64,000 nucleotides of DNA. Source: Saprospiraceae bacterium (GTDB lineage: Bacteria; Bacteroidota; Bacteroidia; Chitinophagales; Saprospiraceae). The position numbers and the translations under genes were made by a program. Every line of letters starts with the position of its first letter. Positions within the stretch are counted from its first letter, which is position 1. The stretch spans positions 1 through 64,000 of the forward strand of contig JAGFJA010000027.1 of the NCBI GenBank assembly GCA_024103005.1, given 5' to 3'. The notes under the pieces are model-generated. The model was not told the origin of the DNA. It did not search any database and saw only the letters and a list, made by a program, of their open reading frames with translations. This document shows, piece by piece, positions 1 to 9,587 of this stretch.

Positions 1-700
1 CATTACTGTATAAATTTTTAAAGTTAATAAAAAAGTTATTTCCGTAAATTTTTTTGAACTTTTTGGGGAAGTTCAAAAAATTTCCAGAATAACTTTTCAA
101 CTTACACAGTTTATGAAATACTACTAAAAACTGCAAGATAATATTATTGGCATAAAACGGATCTTCAAAATCAGTGGGACCGGCAAGGCTTATAACTGCC
201 TTAACAGCCGGATTATTTTTAGTGTAAGCATAATACATGGAAAGGTGAGCACCGGCAGAGTGTCCACAAAGCACAAATTCCGGTTTAATATTATATTCAT
301 CGGCATGTGATGTAATAAACTCAATCACTTTCTGAATATCATTGATCTGATCCGGTAATGCATAATGACCTGTAGCGACGTTTCCCAGGATATAATTGAT
401 ATTTACAATGGCATAATCAGGGAAATATGCATTTTTCAACACTGAAATGCCGCCGTTGAAATCAGCTTTATCGCCGCTTGTCCAGCCACCGCCATGGATC
501 AGGATAAAGGTCTTTGTAATGGCTTTAGTTCTCCCTTTAGGTAAGTAAATATCGAACTTCTGTTGTGGGTCATTCCCATAGGCTACGTTTATTATCTCTT
601 TTTCAGGTAGGTTGGATGGCGTAGTGTCCATATCTTCTTTGGTACAGGTACCAAGTATAGTGCAGAGGAATAAAAAGCCAATGAAATACTTCGTTTTTAT
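1..700 (-). pseudogene. Alpha/beta hydrolase (esterase/lipase-like) lipoprotein, cut by left edge; start codon apparently lost
   Basis: The reading frame is open from about position 700 to the window edge, so the C-terminus is missing. It has the oxyanion motif HGGGW and the nucleophile elbow GHSAGAH, typical of carboxylesterase/BD-FAE-type alpha/beta hydrolases. The first residues (K-T-K-Y-F-I-G-F-L-F-L-C-T-I-L-G-T-C) form a lipoprotein signal peptide with a lipobox-like cysteine, so the enzyme should be a periplasmic or outer-membrane lipoprotein. No ATG, GTG or TTG precedes this signal peptide: the codon where a start is expected (698-700) is ATA, and an in-frame TAA lies just upstream. 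The only ATG (629-631) would remove the signal peptide. Either a non-canonical start is used, or the gene has been silenced by an ATG-to-ATA change. The part near the window edge is Lys/Phe/Asn-rich and less like the family, so decay there is possible. The fold is clear; the functional state is uncertain. Confidence 0.6.
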
Positions 701-767
701 TGAAATTTATTAAGTTTATCAACGTCAATTTGCTAAAATAAATTTTTTGACTTTTGATTTAGCCTTT

Positions 768-1352
768 TTATTGGAATGTACAGATTTCTTTATGGTCTCC
801 TTGAAAATGATATTTCCTGGACTTACTTGCAATTAGGAGGGTGATTCCGGCACCTATCTGTATCCCTCCGGAGGTCAGAAGGGCGTTTTTCCCTTTCTTA
901 TCTTTCACAAAAACGGTATTAATCCCGGTGACCAAGCCTGTGAAAAGGAGGATGCTTCCCAAAGGCATTAAATTTTCTTTTACTTTCAAGCTTTTATAGG
1001 ACTTGTATCGCTGAAGGTAATCAATGTCTTTTTTGCTGATGGTCATCGACATTGTTTCCGGTAAGGAATACAGGATACTTTCCATCTGTACCTCATTTAC
1101 ATTTTTTTTGAGTGTATAGGATTTCAGGCGAAGATTCAGACTGTCGGGTGATAAGCTGGTGATGGTGCCGATATATTCTCCTACCTCACAGCATTGATTT
1201 TGAAGATCAGTAGAAATGGATTTTTGGTAAATTTTGAAAATTGAGTTTTGTTTGAATGTCTTATGTGAATTGCCTTTTGTGATGGTAATTCCCTGCGCTG
1301 AGCAAAATATAGCTAGAGCAGTGAGAAAGGAGGTCAGGATAATTTTGGTCAT
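768..1352 (-). CDS. Small secreted protein of unknown function with a C-terminal glycine-rich hydrophobic hairpin
   Basis: 194 residues. An N-terminal signal peptide (MTKIILTSFLTALAIFCSAQG) ends at a typical Bacteroidota SAQ cleavage site. The middle is polar and beta-rich. From about residue 128 two hydrophobic Gly-rich segments follow, separated by a short Lys-rich turn. The C-terminal layout resembles that of the small secreted protein at 41381-41863, although overall identity is low. I recognise no known domain. It is monocistronic, between the truncated hydrolase and nhaA. Most likely an envelope protein; no function can be assigned. Confidence 0.75.
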   Translation of the reverse strand: MTKIILTSFLTALAIFCSAQGITITKGNSHKTFKQNSIFKIYQKSISTDLQNQCCEVGEYIGTITSLSPDSLNLRLKSYTLKKNVNEVQMESILYSLPETMSMTISKKDIDYLQRYKSYKSLKVKENLMPLGSILLFTGLVTGINTVFVKDKKGKNALLTSGGIQIGAGITLLIASKSRKYHFQGDHKEICTFQ

Positions 1353-1660
1353 ATTCCTATTTATTTGTTTTTTTATTGAAAAAGTAAGGAAAAGGTATTA
1401 CTGCTGATACCAAAAATATAAAGAAAAATTTGATTTTAAAATGATTATTCTTTTTTTCAATAAATTAATGATTGTTCATATATTTTGCCAAAAGAACCAG
1501 CCGGTTGTGTATCACCTGATCTGCCAATAATCCTTCCTTGGTGCTGAATAGTTACAAATCCAAAGAAAACCGGATTGCCATACAATATAAACAACTCCGG
1601 CAATATGTCAGTATAAATATTTTACATAATCAAGCTAAATAGATAGCAATAAATGATACA
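1353..1660. other. Intergenic region, AT-rich, no gene seen
   Basis: About 308 bases between the secreted protein and the end of nhaA. All frames are closed by frequent stops. It should hold the promoter of the 768-1352 gene and the 3' end of the nhaA transcript. No convincing hairpin terminator or RNA gene was seen. Confidence 0.5.
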
Positions 1661-2974
1661 TTACCTTCTACCTATACTTCCTTTAAGCATCATATACCCG
1701 ATTATTCCACCCAGTATAGATGCCAGGAAGATACCTATCTTGGCCTGATCAACATGCTCCGGATGGGTAAATGCCAGGGTGGTGATGAAGAGCGACATGG
1801 TAAATCCTATCGCTGCCAGAAATCCAAGACCTACCATCCCTTTAAAATCTACACCCCTTGGTATGACAGCCAGATTCAATCCCTTTAACAGATAACTTGC
1901 TCCTACTACTCCGACCAATTTTCCTATTAACAAACCAAAGAAGACACCGGGCACGACTCCTGTACTCAGCAGGTGCACAACGTCTATATCTAAGGATACT
2001 CCTGCATTTGCCAGTGCAAACAGGGGCAGAATAAATAATGAAACCAATGGATGTAAGGCATGCTCCAGCCTTTGAAGGGGTGGAGTGGCAGCATTCGTAT
2101 CGTTTTTCATTTGTTCCATCAGATGTATCTGTTCCGGCTTTAGAGAAGGTGACTCTCCCCTTGGGTCTATTCCCTGAAACTTATTCAGGCTGTTTTTTAT
2201 TTTACTGATAAAGGAATCTTCCTTAATTAGTGAATCAGATGGAATGGTAAATGCAGCGATTACGGCGGCTATGGTCGGATGCACTCCTGAGGTCATAAAG
2301 GCAAGCCATACACCGCCTATACCCAAAATAGCATAGACAAGGATGCTTCTGACACCCAGCTTATTGCAACCGAACATCAATAAGGCACAACCAAGCCCGA
2401 AAAACAGACTCTGAGTGGAAATCTCTGATGTGTAAAACAAGGCAATTACGAGAACAGCCCCCAAATCATCTACGATTGCAAGAGCCGCCAAAAAAACCTT
2501 TGCTGCTGCAGGTATTTTATTTCCTGCAAGGTGCAAAACGCCCAATGCAAAGGCTATATCAGTAGCCATTGGAATCCCCCAGCCATGCGAGGTCTCACTG
2601 CCTGCATTGAACAATGCGTATATAATTGCCGGTACAATCATCCCTCCGATAGCTGCACCAATAGGCAGCAACGCCTGACGTGGGCTGGATAACTCTCCGC
2701 CGATAATTTCACGCTTCAGCTCCAGCCCTACAACAAAAAAGAATATTGCCATCAGACCATCATTGATCCAGTGGAGTATATCGTGGGTCAAATAAGTTTT
2801 ATCGCTTATTGTAATACCTATTTTTGTTTCAAGTATTCCGTAATAATAGCTTGCAAGTGGTGTATTTGCTATGATGAGGGCAAGAATAACATTGATGCCG
2901 AGAATGACACTTGCTGCTTTCTCTTTTCGAATATATTCCAGAAAAGGACTAAATAAATTGATGGCTTTATTCAT
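1661..2974 (-). CDS. nhaA: Na+/H+ antiporter NhaA
   Basis: 437 residues, a full-length NhaA-family inner-membrane antiporter with about 12 hydrophobic segments. It exports Na+ in exchange for protons and contributes to pH and salt homeostasis. Family hallmarks are visible: the ATDIAFALG motif with Asp139, and AIVDDLGAV with the transport-site aspartate pair Asp169/Asp170 (the E. coli Asp163/Asp164 equivalents). A hydrophilic loop at about residues 245-300 (ending in TPPLQRLEHALHP) is longer than in E. coli but is usual for Bacteroidota and other long NhaA forms. The gene stands alone, divergent from the LemA/DUF2207 pair. The assignment is secure. Confidence 0.97.
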   Translation of the reverse strand: MNKAINLFSPFLEYIRKEKAASVILGINVILALIIANTPLASYYYGILETKIGITISDKTYLTHDILHWINDGLMAIFFFVVGLELKREIIGGELSSPRQALLPIGAAIGGMIVPAIIYALFNAGSETSHGWGIPMATDIAFALGVLHLAGNKIPAAAKVFLAALAIVDDLGAVLVIALFYTSEISTQSLFFGLGCALLMFGCNKLGVRSILVYAILGIGGVWLAFMTSGVHPTIAAVIAAFTIPSDSLIKEDSFISKIKNSLNKFQGIDPRGESPSLKPEQIHLMEQMKNDTNAATPPLQRLEHALHPLVSLFILPLFALANAGVSLDIDVVHLLSTGVVPGVFFGLLIGKLVGVVGASYLLKGLNLAVIPRGVDFKGMVGLGFLAAIGFTMSLFITTLAFTHPEHVDQAKIGIFLASILGGIIGYMMLKGSIGRR

Positions 2975-3328
2975 AGTCAGGCAAAGTAAAGAAAAAATGC
3001 GCTTTTATGGAAACTTTTTACGGGTTAGTTGATTAAACGAGGATTTTATTACAGGAGCAGTTTGCCGCAGATGTATAATCTGAAAGTTAAAGACATTTAT
3101 TTTAATATTGTTTCCTGATATCGGGTAGTTGGTTAATCCTTCCATTTATGTAATCAAAGTAATTCTTTCTTTTAATTTTTCATGAATAGGCGGTGTTGGT
3201 CATGTTTACCTCCGATATTCTCTGTGATGGTAACTTTTCATTTAAGCTAAATCGATAAATACGCTGCTTTTCCGTTTATTATTAAAAAAATAGTAATTTT
3301 GGTTATAAATATTTAAAAACCATTTACT
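2975..3328. other. Divergent intergenic region between nhaA and lemA-like gene
   Basis: About 354 AT-rich bases holding the back-to-back promoters of nhaA (minus) and the LemA-like gene (plus). The plus-strand -7 element is listed separately. No ORF or RNA was seen. Confidence 0.5.
3294..3301 (+). promoter_or_regulatory. Bacteroidota -7 promoter element for the lemA-like gene
   Basis: TAATTTTG matches the Bacteroidota -7 consensus TAnnTTTG exactly and ends 27 bases before the ATG at 3329, a usual leader length in this phylum. No good -33 TTTG is obvious. Confidence 0.5.
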
Positions 3329-3883
3329 ATGAGTACAATCTTGTTTTTTATCGCTATTCCCGCAATCATCCTCATTTTCCTGGTATATCTTTATAATAAT
3401 TTGGTTAGGAAGAAAAACCTGATGCTGGAAGGGTGGAGTGGAATTGATGTTTTCTTAAAAAAGCGACATGATTTGATCCCCAATTTGGTTGAAACTGTCA
3501 AAGGTTATGCTGCCCACGAACGAGGCGTATTTGAGGCCGTTACCGAAGCCCGATCAAAAGCTATGAGTGCTCAATCAATAGATGATAAACAGGCTGCTGA
3601 ATCAAATCTGGGCAAAGCCTTAATGAATATGATGGCTGTTGCTGAACAATATCCTGACCTGAAAGCCAGCGCAAATTTTCAACAATTGCAACAACAATTA
3701 TCCTCTTTGGAAGGGGATCTGGAAAAAGCACGCCGATATTACAATGGCACTGCGAGAGATTATAATATAGCCATTGAGTCTTTCCCCGGCAACATGATTG
3801 CAGGTGCTTTTCACTTTAATACCTCATCGTATTTTGAAATAGATCATGAAGAAGAAAGAGACACACCCCAGGTTAAGTTCTAG
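3329..3883 (+). CDS. LemA family membrane-anchored protein
   Basis: 184 residues. One N-terminal transmembrane helix (residues 3-24) is followed by a long alpha-helical domain. The LemA signatures are present: the N-terminal region VRKKNLMLEGWSGIDVFLKKRHDLIPNLVETVKGYA and the C-terminal ARRYYNGTARDYN...FPGN motif. LemA proteins form an antiparallel helical bundle at the membrane; their biochemical role is not settled. The gene overlaps the start of the DUF2207 gene by 38 bases, so the two are translationally coupled, a pairing widespread in bacteria. The family call is confident; the function is unknown. Confidence 0.95.
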   Translation: MSTILFFIAIPAIILIFLVYLYNNLVRKKNLMLEGWSGIDVFLKKRHDLIPNLVETVKGYAAHERGVFEAVTEARSKAMSAQSIDDKQAAESNLGKALMNMMAVAEQYPDLKASANFQQLQQQLSSLEGDLEKARRYYNGTARDYNIAIESFPGNMIAGAFHFNTSSYFEIDHEEERDTPQVKF

Positions 3884-5786
3884 TTATGGGTTGATGGCTA
3901 TTCTGACAAGTATATGGCTGCTGGCATATATTTTGGTGCCTTCTAACCAATTATTTGCACAGAATCCGGCTGACCTTAATTTTGAAAGAATCCTGAACTT
4001 TCATTCTGATATCAGGGTGGACTCTTCCGGTAGTGTCGTGATAACAGAGACTATAAAGGTCAATGTTTTGAATTATGAAATAAGAAGGGGTATATATAGA
4101 AATTTACCAACTTCCCGTAATGTCAACAATCAAAAAATAAGAATTCAATACGACATCCTTTCGATTTCTAAAAATGGTCTTCCCGAGCCCTACCATGTTG
4201 AAACGGAGAATGGCAATAAGGTTGTTTATATGGGGGACGAGGATGTTATTCTCAACCCGGGAATTTACACCTATACGATTGAATACAGAACGTATAATCA
4301 GGTCGGATTTTTTGATGACTATGATGAAATATATTGGAATGTAACTGGGACGCAATGGAATTTTCCGGTTGATACTGTGTCGGCTCAGGTTGTACTGCCT
4401 GATGGTGTAAGGATTCGGCAGATTTCTTGTTATACCGGTGGTTATGGTCAAACGACTCAAAACTGTACCGGACAAGTACTGTCTTCTTCAAAGATTGAGT
4501 GGAAAGCCTATGGGCTTCAGAGTAATGAAGGACTGACTATTGCCGCCGGATTTTCAAAGGGGATTGTCGTTCAGCCCGTTATACCGGGTTATTTAAAAGC
4601 CTCTAGTGTAATTAAATGGCTCGGGTTGATATTAGTGATAATGTGGTTTGGTATGTCCTATGTGTGGTATCGCAAAGGAATTGATTTCCAGTCGCCTGCT
4701 GTCATACCTCAATTCGAACCGCCCTCAGGCATCTCTCCCGCCGGACTCGGATATCTTGGCAGTGGCGGATATAAAAAGTCATTTATTTCGGCATCTATTA
4801 TAAATGCAGCCATCAAAGGATATATCAAAATCAATCAGTCAGGAGGCAAAGGATGGTTTGAAAAAGAAACATATACCCTAGTCAGACTCCGTGAAGGAGT
4901 ATCTGAATTAAGTTCGGAAGAAGGTAAGTTGTTGAATGGCCTTCTTTCATCTAAAGGTGATGAGGTAACGTTGGATGGTCAGTATGATTATGGTATTGCG
5001 TCAGCTGTTGAAAGTTATATAAAGGATATTAAAGACCAGTTTGCCAAAGTCGTCGATGATGGAAATAATCGGCAAGCTTCCTATTTATTTTTTGGAATTC
5101 TAAGTTTAGTTTACTGGATTTCTTTCTTTTTAATTGACATGCGTTATCATTATGCAGATGAAATAAGCAGTTCTATCATTATTTATTTCATGTTTTCCTT
5201 TATTGCCTTATTTATTATTATTCTTGGCTATAGAAAGTCTCGATGGGTGTGGATCCTGGCTGTCTTGGCTGCAATATTTACGGTTTATTCGGGATTTAGG
5301 TTTAGCGAAGAGATTAGTGCTTATTTTATTTTGAAATGTTTCTTTGCATTAGGCGTAGCAGGATTGGCTTTTTTCAGTTTTGCGGTAAGGAGGCCATCTG
5401 TCGGATTGCTCAAGCAACAGGCAGATATAGAGGGATTTAAGATGTACTTGGGCGCAGCGGAAAATAATTTGATCCGGTTTAATAATCCGCCGGAGATGAC
5501 TCCCTCCCTGTTTGAAAGATATTTACCTTATGCACTTGTTTTGGGTGTGGATGATATCTGGGGTAAAAAATTTGATAAGATGATCCGGGATAGTTCGATA
5601 GAGTATGACCACAACTGGTATAGCGGGACAGGTGCATTTTCTTACAATTTTTCAAATTCACTGAGTAGCAGTCTCTCAAGTACAATAAATTCATCGGCTA
5701 CACAACCAAGTTCCAGCTCCAGCGGCTCAGGCGGAGGAGGTTTTTCCGGCGGTGGCGGCGGCGGCGGCGGTGGCGGCGGCTGGTAA
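3846..5786 (+). CDS. DUF2207 domain membrane protein with Gly-rich C-terminus
   Basis: 646 residues. An N-terminal signal sequence ends near residue 39 (LFAQ). A periplasmic beta-rich DUF2207 domain occupies about residues 45-245 (FHSDIRVDSSGSVVITETIKV... start). A transmembrane helix lies at about 255-275, then a cytoplasmic segment and a cluster of four further helices between about 410 and 515. The tail is Ser-rich and then nearly pure Gly, ending in GGGGGW; such tails are common in this family. It overlaps the lemA-like gene by 38 bases and is expected to act with LemA in the envelope. The start at 3846 is favoured because the signal sequence begins there. The biochemical function is unknown. 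Confidence 0.93.
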   Translation: MKKKETHPRLSSSYGLMAILTSIWLLAYILVPSNQLFAQNPADLNFERILNFHSDIRVDSSGSVVITETIKVNVLNYEIRRGIYRNLPTSRNVNNQKIRIQYDILSISKNGLPEPYHVETENGNKVVYMGDEDVILNPGIYTYTIEYRTYNQVGFFDDYDEIYWNVTGTQWNFPVDTVSAQVVLPDGVRIRQISCYTGGYGQTTQNCTGQVLSSSKIEWKAYGLQSNEGLTIAAGFSKGIVVQPVIPGYLKASSVIKWLGLILVIMWFGMSYVWYRKGIDFQSPAVIPQFEPPSGISPAGLGYLGSGGYKKSFISASIINAAIKGYIKINQSGGKGWFEKETYTLVRLREGVSELSSEEGKLLNGLLSSKGDEVTLDGQYDYGIASAVESYIKDIKDQFAKVVDDGNNRQASYLFFGILSLVYWISFFLIDMRYHYADEISSSIIIYFMFSFIALFIIILGYRKSRWVWILAVLAAIFTVYSGFRFSEEISAYFILKCFFALGVAGLAFFSFAVRRPSVGLLKQQADIEGFKMYLGAAENNLIRFNNPPEMTPSLFERYLPYALVLGVDDIWGKKFDKMIRDSSIEYDHNWYSGTGAFSYNFSNSLSSSLSSTINSSATQPSSSSSGSGGGGFSGGGGGGGGGGGW

Positions 5787-5835
5787 TTGGGATATCCTTG
5801 TTTAAGGGAGTCTTCAGCTCGTGACGATGATTAGG

Positions 5836-6423
5836 TTATTTTTTGGATAAGAGGACATTGAATATTCTGTAATATAGGGTGTCTGAGCCTTGAGTTTTAG
5901 CCTTCTCATCATCTAACGTATAGCCACTGACCTGGATAGTGGTGGATCTGCCTTTGCGGACTCCGTTGTTATAGCGTACACAACATATTCCTTTCATCGT
6001 CAAAGTGTCTGCATTTCTGGTGGCATTATATTTCAATACCTGAGTAATCAGATCTTTGGAAAATGTATATACTGAACCTGACAGTGAATATTTGGCGTCT
6101 AAGATTACTTCAGTGATACCATCAAGGTATTTGCCTTTTATTTCGGATTGATCAGGCCCCAATAGCTTAATATATGTTATCTGATTTTGTGCAGTGGTCA
6201 TTTGTTTATCCAATTCTGCTTCCCTTTCCGGCAGAGTATAGGTTATTTCATTACCATCAGAAGTGTAGATACGTGTAGCTATCTCGTCACTAATTTTATA
6301 GAAATTAAATTCTACGGGAAATCGATCGTTAAATGGGCCATAACCTGCCCCATCTTCTTTGCAGCTTGAACAGGAAAGAAAGGGTATAAGAAATACTAAA
6401 AAAATATAAAAAGAGTACTTCAT
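5836..6423 (-). CDS. Putative lipoprotein of unknown function
   Basis: 195 residues. The N-terminus MKYSFYIFLVFLIPFLSCSSCKED carries a lipobox with a cysteine at about residue 18, so export and lipidation are likely. The remainder is beta-rich, with no domain I recognise. It ends 50 bases from the convergent DUF2207 gene and lies downstream of the OmpA-like gene on the same strand, with a gap of about 90 bases. Confidence 0.75.
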   Translation of the reverse strand: MKYSFYIFLVFLIPFLSCSSCKEDGAGYGPFNDRFPVEFNFYKISDEIATRIYTSDGNEITYTLPEREAELDKQMTTAQNQITYIKLLGPDQSEIKGKYLDGITEVILDAKYSLSGSVYTFSKDLITQVLKYNATRNADTLTMKGICCVRYNNGVRKGRSTTIQVSGYTLDDEKAKTQGSDTLYYRIFNVLLSKK

Positions 6424-6514
6424 CGGTTGACTATGTTAAAGTTGCTTTTAAACTTGGAAAGATAAGTCACTATTATCAGATTTTATTCATTAGGCTAGGT
6501 CAAAAAAATACCTG

Positions 6515-7522
6515 TCAATCCAATGTCTTCAACAATTGTTCCAGCTTTGGTGTGAGGATAATTTCTGTTCTTCTATTAGTAGCGCGGTCAGCAGCACTGT
6601 TTCCCGGATTGACCGGCATATACTCACCTCTGCCTTGAGCTGTTATCCTGAGTGGTGAGATGCCGGCTGCGGTCAAAATCTTAACTACCGAAGTTGCCCG
6701 GAGGACGCTTAGATCCCAGTTGTCTTCTACCATAGGTGAAGAATGTTTGGGTTTATAAGGGACATTGTCAGTGTGGCCTTCTACGGCTATGTTGATATCC
6801 GGATTCATTCTAAGGACGGTTGCGAGACTTGTCAATGCTTCTTTTCCTTTTGCATCGATTGTCTTACTCCCTGACTTAAATAACAAGGCTTCCGGTAATA
6901 CAACATATACCTTGCCATCTTTTTCTGCTACAGTGAGACCTGTTGTCTGATAACCTGTCAACGCTTCGGTTACATTTGCCTTTAATGTTTTGACGGCTGC
7001 ATCTTTCTTTTCCAGAGCTGCCTGTAAGTCTCTTATTTTTTCTTCCTTGGTGCTCAATTGGTTTTGTGCCTGATAAAACTCATTCTTGGTTACTTCAAAT
7101 GCTGCCTGTTTCCTTTCAAGTTCTTCTTTTTGCCTTTGCAGGTCTTCTTTTTGCATCTTCACTTGGGCGATAAGGCGCTCGTTTTCACCCAAATTGGCAT
7201 CAAGTATGCGATCCGTCGTCTTGCTTAATTGTTCCATCCGCTTCTTATTTTCAGCATCCAGAGCGATATAATTGCGGAGAGTGGAATTGGTCATGGAAGT
7301 ATCCCTTTTTAAGAATTCAATGGCTTTTCTCATAACTATCTGTTGGTTCTCCATGCTGTCCACACGCACCTTCATTTTATTAAACTCAACCAGCATTTTT
7401 GCGCGGTCTTTTTCGGCATTGACCGTCCTAATTTTTTCGTCTTCCAGTGACCTGTAGGGTACACAGCCTGTCCAGCTGGAGACTAACCCTGCCAATAATA
7501 GAAAGTAAATGTGCTTTTTCAT
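6515..7522 (-). CDS. OmpA family lipoprotein with coiled-coil domain
   Basis: 335 residues. A lipoprotein signal peptide (lipobox SSWTGC) is followed by a long Lys/Glu/Gln-rich coiled coil at about residues 25-185 and a C-terminal OmpA/MotB peptidoglycan-binding domain at about 195-330. The domain shows the characteristic VEGHTDNVPYKP, NWDLSVLRATSVVKIL and ITAQGRGEYMPVNPGNSAADRATNRRTEI segments. It should tether the outer membrane to peptidoglycan. The coiled coil resembles those of MotB/OmpA-like Bacteroidota lipoproteins rather than flagellar stators, as there is no transmembrane proton-channel helix. Confidence 0.92.
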   Translation of the reverse strand: MKKHIYFLLLAGLVSSWTGCVPYRSLEDEKIRTVNAEKDRAKMLVEFNKMKVRVDSMENQQIVMRKAIEFLKRDTSMTNSTLRNYIALDAENKKRMEQLSKTTDRILDANLGENERLIAQVKMQKEDLQRQKEELERKQAAFEVTKNEFYQAQNQLSTKEEKIRDLQAALEKKDAAVKTLKANVTEALTGYQTTGLTVAEKDGKVYVVLPEALLFKSGSKTIDAKGKEALTSLATVLRMNPDINIAVEGHTDNVPYKPKHSSPMVEDNWDLSVLRATSVVKILTAAGISPLRITAQGRGEYMPVNPGNSAADRATNRRTEIILTPKLEQLLKTLD

Positions 7523-7708
7523 ATTGTGAAAAAATATAATGTGTAAAATAATTATTTATCTAATGCAATGATTATACCTTTGCACCTTCAAGGAAGGTTT
7601 GGGTCTATCAATGATACACCAAATATAAGCTGAATTTATTTAATCTACTGCCAGTTGATGGATTGTTTCATAATGAAAATAGCGACCATCCCGCTTATGC
7701 TATGGTTT

Positions 7709-8722
7709 TTATTTAATCAGTCCGGCATTTTTACTAATTTCAAGCATACGGTCGATAGATGCAACACCCTGTTTAATGACCCAGTCGGGCAGTGTAACTT
7801 CAGGTAGTTCATATTTCATGGCGGTATATAACTTTTCCATGGTATTGAGTTTCATGAAGGGGCATTCGTTACATGCACAATTGTTTTCCGGAGGTGCGGG
7901 AATAAAAGTTTTATCAGGACTTTTTTGCTGCATTTGATAGATAATACCGGGCTCCGTCGCTACGATAAAGGTAGTGGCGTCGCTCTTGGCTGTATAGTTG
8001 AGCAAACCTGAAGTGGAACCTATAAAGGCTGCCTTGTCCAGGATATGCTCCTCACACTCGGGATGAGCGATCAGAACAGCTTCCGGATGGCGTTCTAAGA
8101 GTTTGGTGATCTTCTCATTGGAAAATATTTCATGGACCATACAAGCCCCGTTCCACAAAACCATATCCCTGCCGGTCTTCTTTATGAGATAAGCACCTAA
8201 GTTCTTATCCGGTGCGAAGATGATGTTCTTATCTTTCGGAATGCTTTCGATAACAGCCACTGCATTGGTAGAAGTGCAACAAATGTCAGTAAGCGTCTTT
8301 AATTCTGCCGTACAGTTGATATAAGAAACGACAACATGATCGGGATATTTTTCCTTGAATTGTCTGAAAAGGTGAGGCGGACAAGAGTCTGCCAGGGAAC
8401 AGCCGGCTTTTAAGTCGGGCAGCACAACCTTCTTATGGGGTGACAACATCTTGGCCGTCTCTGCCATGAAATGCACGCCCGCAAAAACTATCATGTCTGC
8501 ATCAGTAACCGCTGCCTGCTGAGAAAGGCCGAGTGAATCACCAATATAATCAGCTACGTCCTGGATCTCAGATTCCTGATAGTAGTGAGCCAAAATTATT
8601 GCATTCTTTTCCTTTTTTAATTGCTGAATTTCAGCTACTAAGTCTAGCGTTGGATCGACATCTATATCCAGATATCCTTTTAAAGGTATTTGATTGATTA
8701 GTTCTTGGCTTAATGCGGACAT
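7709..8722 (-). CDS. nadA: Quinolinate synthase A
   Basis: 337 residues. NadA condenses iminoaspartate (made by NadB) with dihydroxyacetone phosphate to give quinolinate for NAD synthesis, using a [4Fe-4S] cluster. Recognisable segments: [28 protein letters not shown] near the N-terminus, the conserved Cys in [34 protein letters not shown], and the C-terminal cluster motif [19 protein letters not shown]. Length is normal for the family. nadB and nadC are not in this window. The assignment is secure. Confidence 0.97.
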   Translation of the reverse strand: MSALSQELINQIPLKGYLDIDVDPTLDLVAEIQQLKKEKNAIILAHYYQESEIQDVADYIGDSLGLSQQAAVTDADMIVFAGVHFMAETAKMLSPHKKVVLPDLKAGCSLADSCPPHLFRQFKEKYPDHVVVSYINCTAELKTLTDICCTSTNAVAVIESIPKDKNIIFAPDKNLGAYLIKKTGRDMVLWNGACMVHEIFSNEKITKLLERHPEAVLIAHPECEEHILDKAAFIGSTSGLLNYTAKSDATTFIVATEPGIIYQMQQKSPDKTFIPAPPENNCACNECPFMKLNTMEKLYTAMKYELPEVTLPDWVIKQGVASIDRMLEISKNAGLIK

Positions 8723-8831
8723 TTTGTATATTTATTTTATTCAGAAAGAATGAATACTACCACAACAAATATCTGCAAAATATAGTTTTATGTGGCAGTA
8801 TATTTTCTAAAAATTCAAAATAAAATTGGAT

Positions 8832-9281
8832 ATGGTGTTTAGGGCTATAGTATTTTTTCCCTTGATTTTGTTATTTGCTTGTAGTGTTTATGCTCAACAA
8901 AGACCCGGTGATAAAATTATCGGTACTTGGTTGAGTGAAACCAAGGAAGGAAAGATAAGCGTATATCGATCAGGAAATAAATACTATGGTAAGCTGATCT
9001 GGAGTAAAAACATGTATGCGGCTGATGGTGTAACTTCCAATAAGGATATTCATAATGAAAATAAAAATCTGCGCAACAGGCCGCTAAAGAATCTTGTTTT
9101 GCTTAACAACATGGAATATCTGGGTGATGACAGTTATTCGAATGGTACGATTTACGATCCAAAGAATGGGTCGGAATACAGCTGTAATATGAGATTAAAA
9201 GGAGATCGGTTGGACATCCGTGGCTATATTGGTATCTCCCTGATAGGACGAACAAGTGTTTGGACACGGATAAAAAGTTAA
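8832..9281 (+). CDS. DUF2147 family secreted protein
   Basis: 149 residues from the ATG at 8832; an upstream TTG at 8826 adds only two residues and is less likely. The signal peptide MVFRAIVFFPLILLFACSVYAQQ is followed by the DUF2147 core: I-G-T-W-L near the start, then KYYGKLIWSKN, an aspartate-rich stretch, LRNRPLKNLVLLNNMEY, GTIYDPKNGSEYSCNM and a final WTRI. The family is a small periplasmic lipocalin-like beta-barrel of unknown ligand. Monocistronic, divergent from nadA. Confidence 0.88.
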   Translation: MVFRAIVFFPLILLFACSVYAQQRPGDKIIGTWLSETKEGKISVYRSGNKYYGKLIWSKNMYAADGVTSNKDIHNENKNLRNRPLKNLVLLNNMEYLGDDSYSNGTIYDPKNGSEYSCNMRLKGDRLDIRGYIGISLIGRTSVWTRIKS

Positions 9282-9587
9282 AATAGGTGATGGTTCCTTG
9301 CCCAATCATACATTTGACAAAAATTTTGATTCAATCTCCAATACCATTAATAATTTGAAATAGGAAGACTCACTGAAGTAAAGGATGGTATAAGTTTTTG
9401 ATTTGTGTAAAAAAAATATTTTCCTGTAAAAAATTCCGAAATAAGCTTGGTTCAATACAATAAAATAATATTCGTGATTTTTAATTGTTTTTATTTGTCA
9501 TAAATGATTGCATCTGATATATTGTTTTTTTTATTTGAAAGCCTATTTTTTTAAATGGATTAATTTTGCAAAAAAAAATAATAATCA
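9282..9587. other. Intergenic region upstream of the thioesterase gene
   Basis: About 306 AT-rich bases with no ORF. The only feature I can support is the promoter element at 9561-9568. Confidence 0.5.
9561..9568 (+). promoter_or_regulatory. Bacteroidota -7 promoter element for the acyl-CoA thioesterase gene
   Basis: TAATTTTG, an exact match to TAnnTTTG, ends 19 bases before the ATG at 9588. A TTG about 23 bases upstream could serve as a -33 element. Confidence 0.5.

Noticed and set aside
5715..5786. Gly-codon (GGC/GGT) run as a phase-variation repeat
   Set aside because: It is a trinucleotide Gly run at the end of the gene, typical for DUF2207 proteins; length changes would not alter the frame.
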